A stretch of DNA of 64,000 nt from Dyadobacter fermentans (GTDB lineage Bacteria; Bacteroidota; Bacteroidia; Cytophagales; Spirosomataceae): contig NZ_JAHXBN010000010.1 of NCBI RefSeq assembly GCF_019924045.1, positions 992,001 through 1,056,000 of the forward strand, read 5' to 3'. The notes beneath the pieces are model-generated. The model saw only the letters and a list, made by a program, of their open reading frames with translations, did not search any database and had not been told where the DNA came from. This document shows, one piece after another, positions 34,715-44,708 of the stretch (positions are counted from its first letter, which is position 1; each line of letters begins with the position of its first letter). The position numbers were made by a program, and so were the translations under genes.

Positions 34715-37096
34715 ATGAGCAATACCTATTTAAAATTCACATTTCGAAGCCTGGTAAAACATAAGGTTTATGCAGGTATCAACCTCATTGGCCTGGCTGT
34801 GGGGATGGCCGGCGCGATTGTGCTGTTTCAGCTGGTGAAGTACCATCTTAGCGTGGACAGCTACCATGCCAATGCCGACAGGACCTATCGTGTGGTGGTG
34901 GACCTGCATCTGGAAGACGGCTCGGTGGAACAGGAGCGGGGCTCGGCTTATGTTTTGCATGAAACACTGAAAAAGGAATTCAGCTATGTCCGGGACGCCG
35001 CTTATCTCGCGCGCAAGGAGCTGACTATCCGGGTCGATCACGGAGGGACTTCTCGCAAGTTCATGGAAAAAGACCACCTGGTTTTCACGAACCCGGATTT
35101 CTTTAAAATATTTGACTATAAGTGGATTGGCGGTAGTGCTTCGGCGATGGCCGCGCCCAACCAGGCTGTCGTGACGGAACGGTATGCCCGGAAATATTTC
35201 GGAAACGGAAATGCGATGGGGAAAGTAATCCGCGCCAATAACCGTGAAAACCTTGTGATCGCAGGCATTGTGGCCGATTATCCTGATCAAACCGATTTTA
35301 AACAGGATATTTTCATTTCGCTGCCTACTCTAAGAAAGATTGTCCCGGAATATGGCTACGAGGACTGGGGCTGGATCGACAGCGGTCGCGAAACTTTCAT
35401 AACACTTCGTTCACCGGAGGATAAGGCTGCATTTGAAGCTCAAATGCCGGCATTCGCCCATAAATATTACGGCGCCGACGGCAAGGTTTTTCATTACCAT
35501 TTACAGGAGTTGTCCGATGTGCATTTCAATATAGCCTACGGCGGGAAGATTAAGTACAACACCATCGTTGTGTTGGCGACGGTGGGTATATTGCTCATTC
35601 TCATTGCCTGTTTCAACTTCATTAACCTTTCGACGGCACAGGCATTCAAGCGAAGTAAAGAAGTAGGAGTGAGAAAAGTGCTGGGTGTTTCGCAGGCGCA
35701 GGTTTTCTGGCTTTTTATACAAGAAACGGCAGTGTTAACCTTTGGCGCAGGCGCCATTTCCCTCGCGCTCGCATGGGGTTTTGCACCGATGCTCAGCCAA
35801 TGGCTGGGTTTAAATGTGGGTATTGACATTATCGGCGATCCTCAGTTGCTGGCCTTCTGCATAGCATTGCTGCTGTTCGTGGTCGTGCTGGCCGGCGTTT
35901 ATCCCGCATTCGTGATTTCCAGGTTCAACCCGGTAAAGGCCATGAAGGGCTTGTTGAAAGAAAATAGCCGGAGTTTTTTCTCAGTCAGAAAAGGGCTGGT
36001 AGTGACACAATTCAGCATTTCATTCGTCTTGATCGCAGTGTCGACGCTGATCATCCTGCAATCCGAATTTCTGAAAAACAAAGACCTCGGGATGGATAAG
36101 GATTTGATCCTGCATCTGAATTTGCCCGAAACTGAAACCGGCAATCTGACGGCCCTACGTAATGAACTATCGGCATTACCCGAAGTGACCGACCTGTCGT
36201 TTTTCAGAAGTGCTCCGTCGGTTCAGACCAGCGGAGGCGGAACGATCAAATTCGAGAACCGCGACTGGGAGAAATTCGTAGCCCGATCGAGGGCCGCGGA
36301 TGACCATTTTGTAAAAACCTATGGGCTGAAACTCGTCGCGGGCCGTGTTCCGGTGCATTCGGATACGCTTAGTGAGTTGCTGATCAACCGAAAACTGGTG
36401 CGGGCATTAGGATTGAAATCGCCCGAAGCGGCATTGGACCGCCAGCTGCACGTGGGTGACGCGGGCAAAACCGGTACCATTGTGGGGGTATTGTCCGATT
36501 TCAACAACGGCGATCTTTATACGGGTATCGAGCCAACGATCGTGTTTGCTGATCAGGCGCGCTACCGTAGGGCCGGGGTGAAGTTGAGCCGGGTGAATGC
36601 ATCGACCATCAGCCGGATCGGTGCAGTTTGGCAGAAACAGTTTCCCGAAAATGTATTTGAATACAGCTTCTATGACGAGGAGATAGCGAAGTTTTACCAA
36701 CGTGAAGAACTCGCAACCCGCCTGACGACCACTTTTGCATTGCTATCGGTGAGCCTGTCGTGCCTCGGGTTGTTCGGACTGGCCATTTTCGCCATCGAGC
36801 AGCGGACCAAGGAAATAGGCGTGCGGAAAGTGCTCGGGGCGACGGTAGCAGGCATTACCGCTATGCTGTCGATGGATTTCCTGAAACTGGTGTTCGTCGC
36901 AATCGTGCTCGCCAGCCCGGTTGCATGGTATTTCATGCATCGGTGGTTGCAGGATTTCGCCTACCGGATCGACATCCATTGGGGCATTTTCGCCTGGGCA
37001 GGTTTCCTGGCGGCCGGTATCGCTTTGCTGACGGTCGGTTTCCAGAGTGTCAGGGCGGCATTGACAGATCCTGTACGGAGTTTGAGAAGTGAGTGA
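34715..37096 (+). CDS. FtsX/MacB-type ABC permease (793 aa)
   Basis: The N-terminus MSNTYLKFTFRSLVKHK replaces the usual MLKNY. Related to 12476: ATAQAFKRSKEVGVRKVLGVS-type coupling helix 1 and the FDYKWIGG motif in the first periplasmic domain. TM2 reads LLILIACFNFINLSTAQAF. Coupling helix 2 is EQRTKEIGVRKVLGAT, ending in T where nearly all copies have S. The C-terminus is DPVRSLRSE. Confidence 0.92.
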   Translation: MSNTYLKFTFRSLVKHKVYAGINLIGLAVGMAGAIVLFQLVKYHLSVDSYHANADRTYRVVVDLHLEDGSVEQERGSAYVLHETLKKEFSYVRDAAYLARKELTIRVDHGGTSRKFMEKDHLVFTNPDFFKIFDYKWIGGSASAMAAPNQAVVTERYARKYFGNGNAMGKVIRANNRENLVIAGIVADYPDQTDFKQDIFISLPTLRKIVPEYGYEDWGWIDSGRETFITLRSPEDKAAFEAQMPAFAHKYYGADGKVFHYHLQELSDVHFNIAYGGKIKYNTIVVLATVGILLILIACFNFINLSTAQAFKRSKEVGVRKVLGVSQAQVFWLFIQETAVLTFGAGAISLALAWGFAPMLSQWLGLNVGIDIIGDPQLLAFCIALLLFVVVLAGVYPAFVISRFNPVKAMKGLLKENSRSFFSVRKGLVVTQFSISFVLIAVSTLIILQSEFLKNKDLGMDKDLILHLNLPETETGNLTALRNELSALPEVTDLSFFRSAPSVQTSGGGTIKFENRDWEKFVARSRAADDHFVKTYGLKLVAGRVPVHSDTLSELLINRKLVRALGLKSPEAALDRQLHVGDAGKTGTIVGVLSDFNNGDLYTGIEPTIVFADQARYRRAGVKLSRVNASTISRIGAVWQKQFPENVFEYSFYDEEIAKFYQREELATRLTTTFALLSVSLSCLGLFGLAIFAIEQRTKEIGVRKVLGATVAGITAMLSMDFLKLVFVAIVLASPVAWYFMHRWLQDFAYRIDIHWGIFAWAGFLAAGIALLTVGFQSVRAALTDPVRSLRSE

Positions 37097-37200
37097 GGAA
37101 AGGGAGGAAGGAGGAAAGGGAAGAAGGAGGAAAGGGAAGAGGTATTTGAAATTCTACTAACAATTCCATCCTCCCCTTCCTCCATCCTCCCTTTCCTCCC
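37097..37200 (+). repeat. G/A:C/T intergenic hairpin 6 with 16-nt direct repeat
   Basis: The purine arm (37097-37141) contains AGGAGGAAAGGGAAGA twice in direct succession, direct evidence of expansion by duplication. The pyrimidine arm is about 37164-37200. GGAAAGGGAGGA has an exact complement. Confidence 0.83.
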
Positions 37201-37219
37201 ACAAAACCACGATACCAAT

Positions 37220-39598
37220 ATGATCAAGAGTTACTTAAAAATCGCATGGCGGAGCCTGATCAAGGATCGGCAATTTACGCTGCTCAATCTGCTGGGCCTT
37301 TCCACCGGGCTGGCTTGTACGTTGCTGATCTACCTCTGGGTGACCGACGAATTACGCGTTGACAAGCACAATGCCAAGGATGCGCATTTGTTCCAGGTTA
37401 TGGTGAACCAGCCGCAGGAGGATGGTATCAAGACCGGCGAACACACTCCGGGCTTGCTGGCGGATGCATTGAAAGCCGAGATGCCGGAAGTGGAGTTCGC
37501 GACGACGGTGGTGCCGGCGGAGTGGTTTTCGAACAATGGCGTGGTGTCGGTCGGAGAAACCCAATTGAAGGCCGGGGGACAGTTTGTAAGTCGCGATTAT
37601 TTCGATGTTTTCACCTGTCCATTCACACAGGGTGATGCCAGCGCTCTGACAGGCGACAAGAACACGCTTGCGCTGTCGGAGGAAATGGCCGAAAAGCTTT
37701 TTGGTGCCGGGCAGAATGTCGTTGGAAAGACTGTGAAATGGGACGAGGGGCAGTTCAGCGGGCTTTACCGCGTGGGGGGTGTATTCAAAAGCAATCCAAG
37801 CAATGCGAGCAACCAGTTCGATATTCTCTTCAATTTCGAGCAGTTCAAGGCGCGGCGGCCGGGTATGGAAAACTGGGGCAACAGCGATCCGAATACATTT
37901 GTAATCCTTAAAAACGGAGCAGACCTGGCGTCGTTCAATGAGAAGATCCGGCATTTTCTGAAAACCAAGAATAAGGACAACGATTTTCAGCTTTTCGCGA
38001 TTCGCTATTCTGACAAGTACCTCCATGGACAATTCGAAAATGGCGTGCAAACGGGCGGTCGTATTACGTATGTGAGGCTGTTCTCGGTGATCGCCGTGTT
38101 CATTCTGGTGATTGCCTGCATTAATTTCATGAACCTTTCGACGGCCAAGGCTTCGGGCCGAATGAAGGAAGTAGGCATCAAAAAAGTGCTGGGTGCGCTG
38201 CGAAGCTCGCTGGTGATGCAGCATTTGAGCGAATCGCTAATGCTCACATTGGTGTCGCTGTTTGCCGCCGTGGGCATGGTAATGCTCCTGCTGCCGGAGT
38301 TCAACAGCATTACCGGTAAGAAGATCACCCTTTCCCCCGATCCGACGCTGATTTTAGCCGCATTGTCCATTACGCTTATCACCGGCTTACTGGCGGGGAG
38401 CTATCCCGCATTGTACCTGTCGGGTTTCGACCCCGTTTCCGTTTTGAAGGGGAAATTGAAAAATACCGCCGGAGAATTGCTGGTACGACGGGGGCTGGTC
38501 GTGTTCCAGTTTGCCGTGTCGGTGATCTTCATCGTTTCGGTGATCGTCGTGTACCGGCAAATCCAGTTTATCCAGAACCGGAACCTGGGCTACAACCGCG
38601 ACCATCTGATTCACTTTGAAATACCACTTGAAATGGACTCGCTGAAATTGAAAGCGGCAGAGGGATTTCTGGGGGAAGTGAAAAATACTCCCGGTGTGTT
38701 GAATGCGTCGAGCTATTACCACAACCTCACCGGCAGGCACGGCGCAATCTCCGGTTTCGAATGGCCGGGTAAGCTTGCCGGGACGGATATTGAGTTCTCG
38801 AACCTGGAAGTGGGTTATAATTTCATGGAAACAGTGGGTATGACGCTGCGCGAGGGCCGGTTTTTCTCCCAGAATCAGAATGCGCGGAACGAAATCATAT
38901 TCAATGAGTCAGCCATTAAAAGCATGGGGCTCAAGGACCCCGTAGGCAAGACGGTGAAATTCTGGGGTATGGAGCGGCAGATCGTAGGTGTGGTGAAAGA
39001 TTTCAATTTCGAATCGCTGTATGAACCCGTGAAACCCTGCTTTTTCCAGATGTACCCCATTATGCCTAATGTGATGGTGAAAATTCAGAGCGGAGCCGAG
39101 GAGCAAACGATTGCCCGTCTGCGAAGGCTTTTCCAGGATCATCACAAGGGGCTGGTTTTCGATTACCAGTTTTTGGATGAGAATTATAAGGCTCTGTACG
39201 CCTCGGAGCGGCGGGTAGGGGTGCTTTCACGCTATTTTGCCGGGCTGGCGATTGTGATTTCCTGTCTCGGGCTTTTCGGATTGGCTGCATTTACGGCCCA
39301 ACGCAGGCAGAAAGAGATTGGTATCCGCAAGGTGGTGGGCGCCTCGGTGAGCAACGTGGTGTTGATGCTTTCCATGGATTTCGTCAAACTCCTCGTGATC
39401 GCATTACTCATTGCATTCCCGCTGGTAGGCTGGGTAATGTACCAATGGCTAGCCAATTTCGCATTCCGTATTGACCTCGATGCAGGAATTTTCCTAATCG
39501 CTGCCGCAGGTCTTGCACTCGTCACGCTCGCGACAGTGGGTTTCCAGGCGGTGAAGGCGGCGTTGGTGAATCCTGTAACGAGTTTGAAAATGGAATGA
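37220..39598 (+). CDS. FtsX/MacB-type ABC permease, divergent coupling helices (792 aa)
   Basis: Starts MIKSYLKIAWRSLIKDRQFT. Coupling helix 1 is unusual: STAKASGRMKEVGIKKVLGA, with AKASG for ARSEK and KK in place of RK. Helix 2 is QRRQKEIGIRKVVGAS, with Q in place of T before KEIG. The first periplasmic domain begins with a distinctive GIKTGEHTPGLLADALKAEM stretch. These changes at the predicted ATPase contact could mean a different or less strict ATPase partner (inference). Hairpins flank it on both sides. Confidence 0.92.
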   Translation: MIKSYLKIAWRSLIKDRQFTLLNLLGLSTGLACTLLIYLWVTDELRVDKHNAKDAHLFQVMVNQPQEDGIKTGEHTPGLLADALKAEMPEVEFATTVVPAEWFSNNGVVSVGETQLKAGGQFVSRDYFDVFTCPFTQGDASALTGDKNTLALSEEMAEKLFGAGQNVVGKTVKWDEGQFSGLYRVGGVFKSNPSNASNQFDILFNFEQFKARRPGMENWGNSDPNTFVILKNGADLASFNEKIRHFLKTKNKDNDFQLFAIRYSDKYLHGQFENGVQTGGRITYVRLFSVIAVFILVIACINFMNLSTAKASGRMKEVGIKKVLGALRSSLVMQHLSESLMLTLVSLFAAVGMVMLLLPEFNSITGKKITLSPDPTLILAALSITLITGLLAGSYPALYLSGFDPVSVLKGKLKNTAGELLVRRGLVVFQFAVSVIFIVSVIVVYRQIQFIQNRNLGYNRDHLIHFEIPLEMDSLKLKAAEGFLGEVKNTPGVLNASSYYHNLTGRHGAISGFEWPGKLAGTDIEFSNLEVGYNFMETVGMTLREGRFFSQNQNARNEIIFNESAIKSMGLKDPVGKTVKFWGMERQIVGVVKDFNFESLYEPVKPCFFQMYPIMPNVMVKIQSGAEEQTIARLRRLFQDHHKGLVFDYQFLDENYKALYASERRVGVLSRYFAGLAIVISCLGLFGLAAFTAQRRQKEIGIRKVVGASVSNVVLMLSMDFVKLLVIALLIAFPLVGWVMYQWLANFAFRIDLDAGIFLIAAAGLALVTLATVGFQAVKAALVNPVTSLKME

Positions 39599-39683
39599 TG
39601 GAGGAAAGGGAGGAAGGGGAGGAAGCGGTTTGTAAACTTCTCCCACTTCCATCCTCCCCTTCCTCCATCCTCCTTTCCTCCCC
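39599..39683 (+). repeat. G/A:C/T intergenic hairpin 7
   Basis: Purine arm 39599-39627, pyrimidine arm about 39640-39683. Bases 39612-39623 and 39652-39663 are exact complements. An A-rich spacer precedes the ATG at 39698. Confidence 0.83.
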
Positions 39684-39697
39684 AAAAAAACACGATC

Positions 39698-42097
39698 ATG
39701 TTTAAAAACTATCTAAAAATCGCATTCCGTAACCTTGTCAAAAGCAAGGGCTACTCGGCTATTAACATCGGTGGGTTGGCTGTGGGAATGGCTGTGGCCA
39801 TATTGATAGGCCTTTGGGTTTACGATGAATTTGCATTTAACCGCTATCATGCAAACTACGACCGCATTGCGAAGGTGGTAGAACGGGGTGTTTTTGAGGG
39901 GAAAACCTATGACGGCGGTGAGCATACCTCGTATCCGTTGGGACAATATCTTCAAGAGCATCACAAGGACGATTTCGAATATGTGGTTCAGTCGTCCTGG
40001 ACGGATGAGCACATTTTAGCGTACAAGGACAACAAGTTTACCAAAACTGGCGCGTACATGAGCGCGGGGGCGCCGCATTTGTTCTCGCTGCAAATGCGTA
40101 GGGGCTCGCGTGAAGGCCTCAAAGAGCGGAACTCGATATTGATCTCGGAATCGGTCGCAGAAGCATTGTTCGGCAAGGAAAACCCGATGGACAAGATCGT
40201 GAAGCTGGATAACCAGTTTGATATGAAAGTGACGGGTGTTTATGAGGACCTGCCTTACAATACGGAATTCCGCGAATTGACTTTCGTCGCGCCTTGGGAT
40301 TTGTACGTCGCGTCGCAGAACTGGGTGCGTGACGCGAGGGATAAGGAGCAATGGAACAACAATTCCTGGCAGCTGCTGACACAAATCCGTCCCAGCTCCA
40401 CTTTCGAAGGCGTTACTGAGAAAATCAGGAATATCAAAATGGAACACACGCCGGAAGCACGGTTTTTGAAACCACAAAACTACCTGCTGCCGATGTCGAA
40501 ATGGCATTTGTACGGCACCTGGGATGATGCCGGTCAAGCGGACGGGCGGATTCGCTATGTGTGGCTTTTTTCTATTATCGGGGCATTTGTGTTGCTGCTG
40601 GCGTCGATCAATTTTATGAATCTCAGCACGGCACGTTCCGAAAAACGGGCGAAAGAGGTCGGTATCCGAAAGGCAATCGGCTCGATTAGAGGACAGCTGA
40701 TCAATCAGTTTTTCAGCGAGTCGTTCATGGTGGTGTTTCTGGCATTTGTGCTCGCGATCCTGATTGTGGTGCTCGCACTGCCGTCGTTCAATGAAATTGC
40801 AGACAAACGGATCGGGTTCCCGTGGACAAATGGCTACTTCTGGCTGGCCGGATTTGCATTCTGTTTCCTGACCGGGCTCTTATCGGGTAGTTACCCGGCA
40901 TTATACTTGTCATCGTTTCAGCCGGTCAAGGTTTTGAAAGGGACATTCAATGCAGGCCGGTTTGCAGCAGTGCCTCGTAAGGTGTTGGTCGTGTTGCAGT
41001 TTACGGTATCTGTGACGCTCATCATTGGCACGGCTATTGTTTACAAACAGATCCAATATGCCAAAAACCGACCGGTTGGCTACGACCGGAATGGGCTCAT
41101 TATCGTCGAAATGAATACACCCGAGCTGTACAGCCAGTATAACCGGATTCGCGGAGCATTGCAGGAAACCGGTGCAGTGGAGGAAATGGCTACGTCTTCG
41201 TCGCCATCCACATTCCTGGGTTCTAATAATGGCGGTTTCACCTGGCCGGGCAAAGATCCTAACCTGCACGATAACTTTGGTACGATCGGTGTCTCCCATG
41301 ATTTTGGTAAAGCCGTAGGCTGGCAATTCATCGGTGGCCGCGATTTCTCCCGCCAATTCTCCACCGATTCTTTGGGGATGGTGATGAATGAATCTGCGAT
41401 GAAGTATATGGGTTTCCGGCAACCGTCGGATATTGTGGACCAAACGGTGAAATGGGGTGATACCCCTTACAAAGTAGTGGGCGTGATCCGTGATATGGTG
41501 ATGGGCTCTCCGTTCAGTCCGGTACGTCCGACATTATTTATGGTTAATTATGGATGGGCAAACTTCATTAGCATCAAACTTAAACCGGGGCTTCCGCTGA
41601 GGCAATCGCTGGCGAAGGTGGCGGCAGTTTTCCGGGAGGTAAACCCCGGTGCACCATTCGATTACAAATTCACCGATGAAGAATATGCACGGAAATTCGC
41701 GGCCGAAGAGCGCATTGCCACGCTGGCAACGGTGTTTGCCGGGCTGGCGATCTTTATCAGCTGCCTCGGATTGTTCGGCCTCGCATCGTTCACCGCAGAG
41801 CAGCGGACGAAGGAAATTGGTGTGCGGAAAGTGCTGGGCGCTTCCGTATCCAATCTTTGGGCATTGCTATCCCGTGAATTTGTACTGCTGGTTATCATCT
41901 CACTCCTGATTTCAACGCCTACGGCATGGTATTTCCTGAACGGCTGGCTTCAAAAATATGAGTACCGAACCGAAATCCCATGGTGGATTTTCGCGGCAGC
42001 GGGGGGCGGTGCATTGCTGGTCACACTGGCAACGGTAAGTTACCAGGCAATCAGAGCCGCGCTGCTGGATCCTGTTAAATCGTTAAGGTCAGAATGA
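39698..42097 (+). CDS. FtsX/MacB-type ABC permease, WHLYSDF subfamily (799 aa)
   Basis: Starts MFKNYLKIAFRNLVKSKGYS. Subfamily motif altered to MSKWHLYGTWDDAG. TM2 reads VLLLASINFMNLSTARSEK, with S in place of the C of LLACINFMN. Coupling helices are RSEKRAKEVGIRKAIGS and EQRTKEIGVRKVLGAS. The entry to the second periplasmic domain (IQYAKNRPVGYDRNGL) is nearly that of 51551 (IQHAKNRPVGYDRQGL). Ends DPVKSLRSE. Confidence 0.93.
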   Translation: MFKNYLKIAFRNLVKSKGYSAINIGGLAVGMAVAILIGLWVYDEFAFNRYHANYDRIAKVVERGVFEGKTYDGGEHTSYPLGQYLQEHHKDDFEYVVQSSWTDEHILAYKDNKFTKTGAYMSAGAPHLFSLQMRRGSREGLKERNSILISESVAEALFGKENPMDKIVKLDNQFDMKVTGVYEDLPYNTEFRELTFVAPWDLYVASQNWVRDARDKEQWNNNSWQLLTQIRPSSTFEGVTEKIRNIKMEHTPEARFLKPQNYLLPMSKWHLYGTWDDAGQADGRIRYVWLFSIIGAFVLLLASINFMNLSTARSEKRAKEVGIRKAIGSIRGQLINQFFSESFMVVFLAFVLAILIVVLALPSFNEIADKRIGFPWTNGYFWLAGFAFCFLTGLLSGSYPALYLSSFQPVKVLKGTFNAGRFAAVPRKVLVVLQFTVSVTLIIGTAIVYKQIQYAKNRPVGYDRNGLIIVEMNTPELYSQYNRIRGALQETGAVEEMATSSSPSTFLGSNNGGFTWPGKDPNLHDNFGTIGVSHDFGKAVGWQFIGGRDFSRQFSTDSLGMVMNESAMKYMGFRQPSDIVDQTVKWGDTPYKVVGVIRDMVMGSPFSPVRPTLFMVNYGWANFISIKLKPGLPLRQSLAKVAAVFREVNPGAPFDYKFTDEEYARKFAAEERIATLATVFAGLAIFISCLGLFGLASFTAEQRTKEIGVRKVLGASVSNLWALLSREFVLLVIISLLISTPTAWYFLNGWLQKYEYRTEIPWWIFAAAGGGALLVTLATVSYQAIRAALLDPVKSLRSE

Positions 42098-42178
42098 GGA
42101 AAATGGGAGGAAAGGGAAGATGGAGGAAGGGATGAGCTTGTTTTCACTCTTTCCTTCCTCCCTTTTCTCCATCCTCCC
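42098..42178 (+). repeat. G/A:C/T intergenic hairpin 8
   Basis: Purine arm about 42098-42133, pyrimidine arm about 42145-42178. GGAGGAAGG and GATGGAG both find exact complements. The next ATG (42193) follows an A-rich spacer. Confidence 0.82.
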
Positions 42179-42192
42179 AATTAAAAAAAACA

Positions 42193-44610
42193 ATGCTAAA
42201 AAACTACCTGAAAATCGCCTTTCGGAATCTCTTGAACAACAAGGGGTATACTGCCATTAATGTGTTCGGACTGGGGCTGGGGCTGGCGACTTGCCTGTTG
42301 ATTGTGCTGTATATTTCCGATGAGTTGCGTTTTGATAAACACCATCGGTCGGCGGACCGGCTTTTCCGCATTGCCATGGAGGCCCGGAATGAAAAATGGG
42401 CGGGGACGCCCGGGCCGTTGGCGGCTGGCCTCCAATCCGATTTTCCTGACGTGGAATCGGTCGCGCGGGTACTGAAATTTTCAGGCATGGACCGTATGCT
42501 GCTCGAAAACCGCAATGGGCGGCAAACCACGCGTTTCTATGAAAACAACGGCTACTATGCCGATTCTACGCTGTTTGACGTATTAACCTACGATTTTAAA
42601 TATGGGAATGCCCGCCAGGCGCTCAGCCGGCCTAATACCCTGATACTTTCCGAGCAGGTAGCCGAGAAGTTGTTCGGAAGCGCCGACCCGGTGGGTAAGG
42701 TCATCCGCGTCGGGCTGACGTTCGGTGATTTTGACTATACCGTCACGGGCGTTTACCGGAACAATCAAAAGTCGCACATGGATGCCCGCTTCTTGTTATC
42801 CATGCAAAATGGCGATATGGGCGGCTGGGTTGCGAGCCAGAACAGCTGGGCGATAAACAACATTTTTCATACCTACGTGAAACTCCGCGAAGGTGCCGAT
42901 CCTGCTGTATTTGAATCCAAACTGACCCCATTCCTGAACCGGCACGGCGCAGCGGATCTGAAAGCGCTGGGCATTTCCAAGGAGCTGTTCATGCAGCCGG
43001 TGACCGACATTTACCTGAAATCCAACATCGGTAACGAGATCGCCCCGAATGGCAGCATGACCTACCTGTATATTTTTGGTTCCATTGCGGTGTTTCTGCT
43101 GCTCATTGCCTGCATCAATTTCATGAACCTCAGCACGGCACGCTCCGAAAAGCGCGCAAAGGAAGTTGGCGTGCGGAAAGTACTGGGGGCTGTCAGGAAT
43201 TCGCTGGTGTACCAATTTCTGGGTGAATCAATGATGCTGGCCGTCGTGGCGCTAGCGATCGCCGTGCTCGTGGTGCAGCTGCTTATACCGTACTTCAACA
43301 ACCTGACGGGCAAGAACCTGGATATGTTTGTGCAACCGGCGTTTCTGTACTGGATGGTAGGAATTACGCTGTTTACCGGGCTTGTGGCGGGGCTTTATCC
43401 AGCCTTCTACCTGTCGTCGTTCAGGCCGGTGAGTGTGCTCAAAGGTCGGCTGGTGAACATCACCTCGGCCGTATTGCTTCGAAAAGGACTGGTCGTGTTC
43501 CAGTTTACAGTATCCATTATCCTGATTCTGGGGGCGATCGTGATCGGACAGCAATTATCATATCTGCAAAACCAGAACCTGGGTTTCGATAAGGAACAAA
43601 AACTGGTAGTGCCGTTCAGAAATGCGAAAGCTGCGACCCATTATAGTTCATTCAGGGAGGAAGTGCTGCGCATTCCCGGGGTAGAGCGTGTAACGAGCGG
43701 ATCGGTGTATCCGGGCATCGAGAATATTGAAGACCTGCTTTTCTATGCAGAAAATAAGACAGTTCATGACGCCGTCGACATTCATTTCGCAACCGTCGGC
43801 GACGATTACGTTGAAGCCCTGGGCCTGAAAATAGCTGCCGGACGTTCGTTTACCAAAGCATTCAGCGGCGATTCCAGCAGCATTATCCTGAACGAAACGG
43901 CCGTCCGGGAGCTGGGTTACGACACGGCATCGGTAATCGGTAAAAATGTGTTTTTCGAGCTGGCGGGTAAGCGCCGGAGTTTGCAGGTAGTGGGTGTGGT
44001 GAAGGATTTCAACTTCCGCAGCCTGCATGAAGGGATTAAACCTTATGCGCTTACTACCAGCATTACCGATAAATACCAGTATTTCATCGCCAATGTAAAA
44101 ACCAAAGATTATGCCCATGTAGTGGCATCGGTGGAAGCTGCCTGGAAGAAGCTGAACCCTGATATCCCATTCACCTATTCATTCCTCGATCAGGATTTTC
44201 AGAAGAATTACGAAAAAGAGCGCCTAACGGGTAGCATCGTGCTGTACTTCACTTGCATTGCGGTGGTTATTGCCTGTCTGGGCTTGTTCGGGCTGGCGGC
44301 ATTTTCGGGAGAGCGGCGCACGAAGGAAATAGGCGTCCGAAAGGTGCTGGGAGCGTCGGTAGGCAGCATTGTGGGTATGCTTTCGGGTGAGTTTCTCACG
44401 CTCGTATGCATCGCGCTCGTGATCGCCACGCCTGTTGCGTGGTGGGGCATGCGGGAGTGGTTGCAGGGATTTGCCTACCAGGTAGGCATACAATGGTGGA
44501 TTTTCCCGCTCACGGGAGTTCTCGCAATACTTGTGGCATTGTTAACCGTCGGTTTCCAGAGTGTGAAAGCGGCTTTGATGGATCCGGTGAAATCGTTGAA
44601 AACGGAATAG
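42193..44610 (+). CDS. FtsX/MacB-type ABC permease (805 aa)
   Basis: Starts MLKNYLKIAFRNLLNNKGYT. The second half matches 6820 (GFDKEQKLVVPFRNA; VYPGIENIEDL versus YYPGILNPSDM), while coupling helix 1 (RSEKRAKEVGVRKVLGA) looks like the WHLYSDF group. This mix may be a sign of recombination between paralogues, though convergence cannot be excluded. Helix 2 is ERRTKEIGVRKVLGAS. The C-terminus is DPVKSLKTE. Confidence 0.93.
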   Translation: MLKNYLKIAFRNLLNNKGYTAINVFGLGLGLATCLLIVLYISDELRFDKHHRSADRLFRIAMEARNEKWAGTPGPLAAGLQSDFPDVESVARVLKFSGMDRMLLENRNGRQTTRFYENNGYYADSTLFDVLTYDFKYGNARQALSRPNTLILSEQVAEKLFGSADPVGKVIRVGLTFGDFDYTVTGVYRNNQKSHMDARFLLSMQNGDMGGWVASQNSWAINNIFHTYVKLREGADPAVFESKLTPFLNRHGAADLKALGISKELFMQPVTDIYLKSNIGNEIAPNGSMTYLYIFGSIAVFLLLIACINFMNLSTARSEKRAKEVGVRKVLGAVRNSLVYQFLGESMMLAVVALAIAVLVVQLLIPYFNNLTGKNLDMFVQPAFLYWMVGITLFTGLVAGLYPAFYLSSFRPVSVLKGRLVNITSAVLLRKGLVVFQFTVSIILILGAIVIGQQLSYLQNQNLGFDKEQKLVVPFRNAKAATHYSSFREEVLRIPGVERVTSGSVYPGIENIEDLLFYAENKTVHDAVDIHFATVGDDYVEALGLKIAAGRSFTKAFSGDSSSIILNETAVRELGYDTASVIGKNVFFELAGKRRSLQVVGVVKDFNFRSLHEGIKPYALTTSITDKYQYFIANVKTKDYAHVVASVEAAWKKLNPDIPFTYSFLDQDFQKNYEKERLTGSIVLYFTCIAVVIACLGLFGLAAFSGERRTKEIGVRKVLGASVGSIVGMLSGEFLTLVCIALVIATPVAWWGMREWLQGFAYQVGIQWWIFPLTGVLAILVALLTVGFQSVKAALMDPVKSLKTE

Positions 44611-44694
44611 GGAGGATGGAGGAAAGGGAGGAAAGGAGGAAGTGGGGAGTCCCTTCTTCCCCTTCCTCCTTCTTCCCTTTCCTCCTTCCGTCCT
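44611..44694 (+). repeat. G/A:C/T intergenic hairpin 9
   Basis: Purine arm 44611-44648, pyrimidine arm about 44650-44694, almost no loop. GGAGGAAAGGGA is complemented exactly. Here the downstream gene is a serine hydrolase, not a permease. Confidence 0.83.
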
Positions 44695-44708
44695 ACTACC
44701 CAAAGGCT

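Noticed and set aside
44406..44708. Upstream in-frame extension of the serine hydrolase
   Set aside because: It overlaps the end of the permease and the hairpin; the signal peptide begins at 44709.
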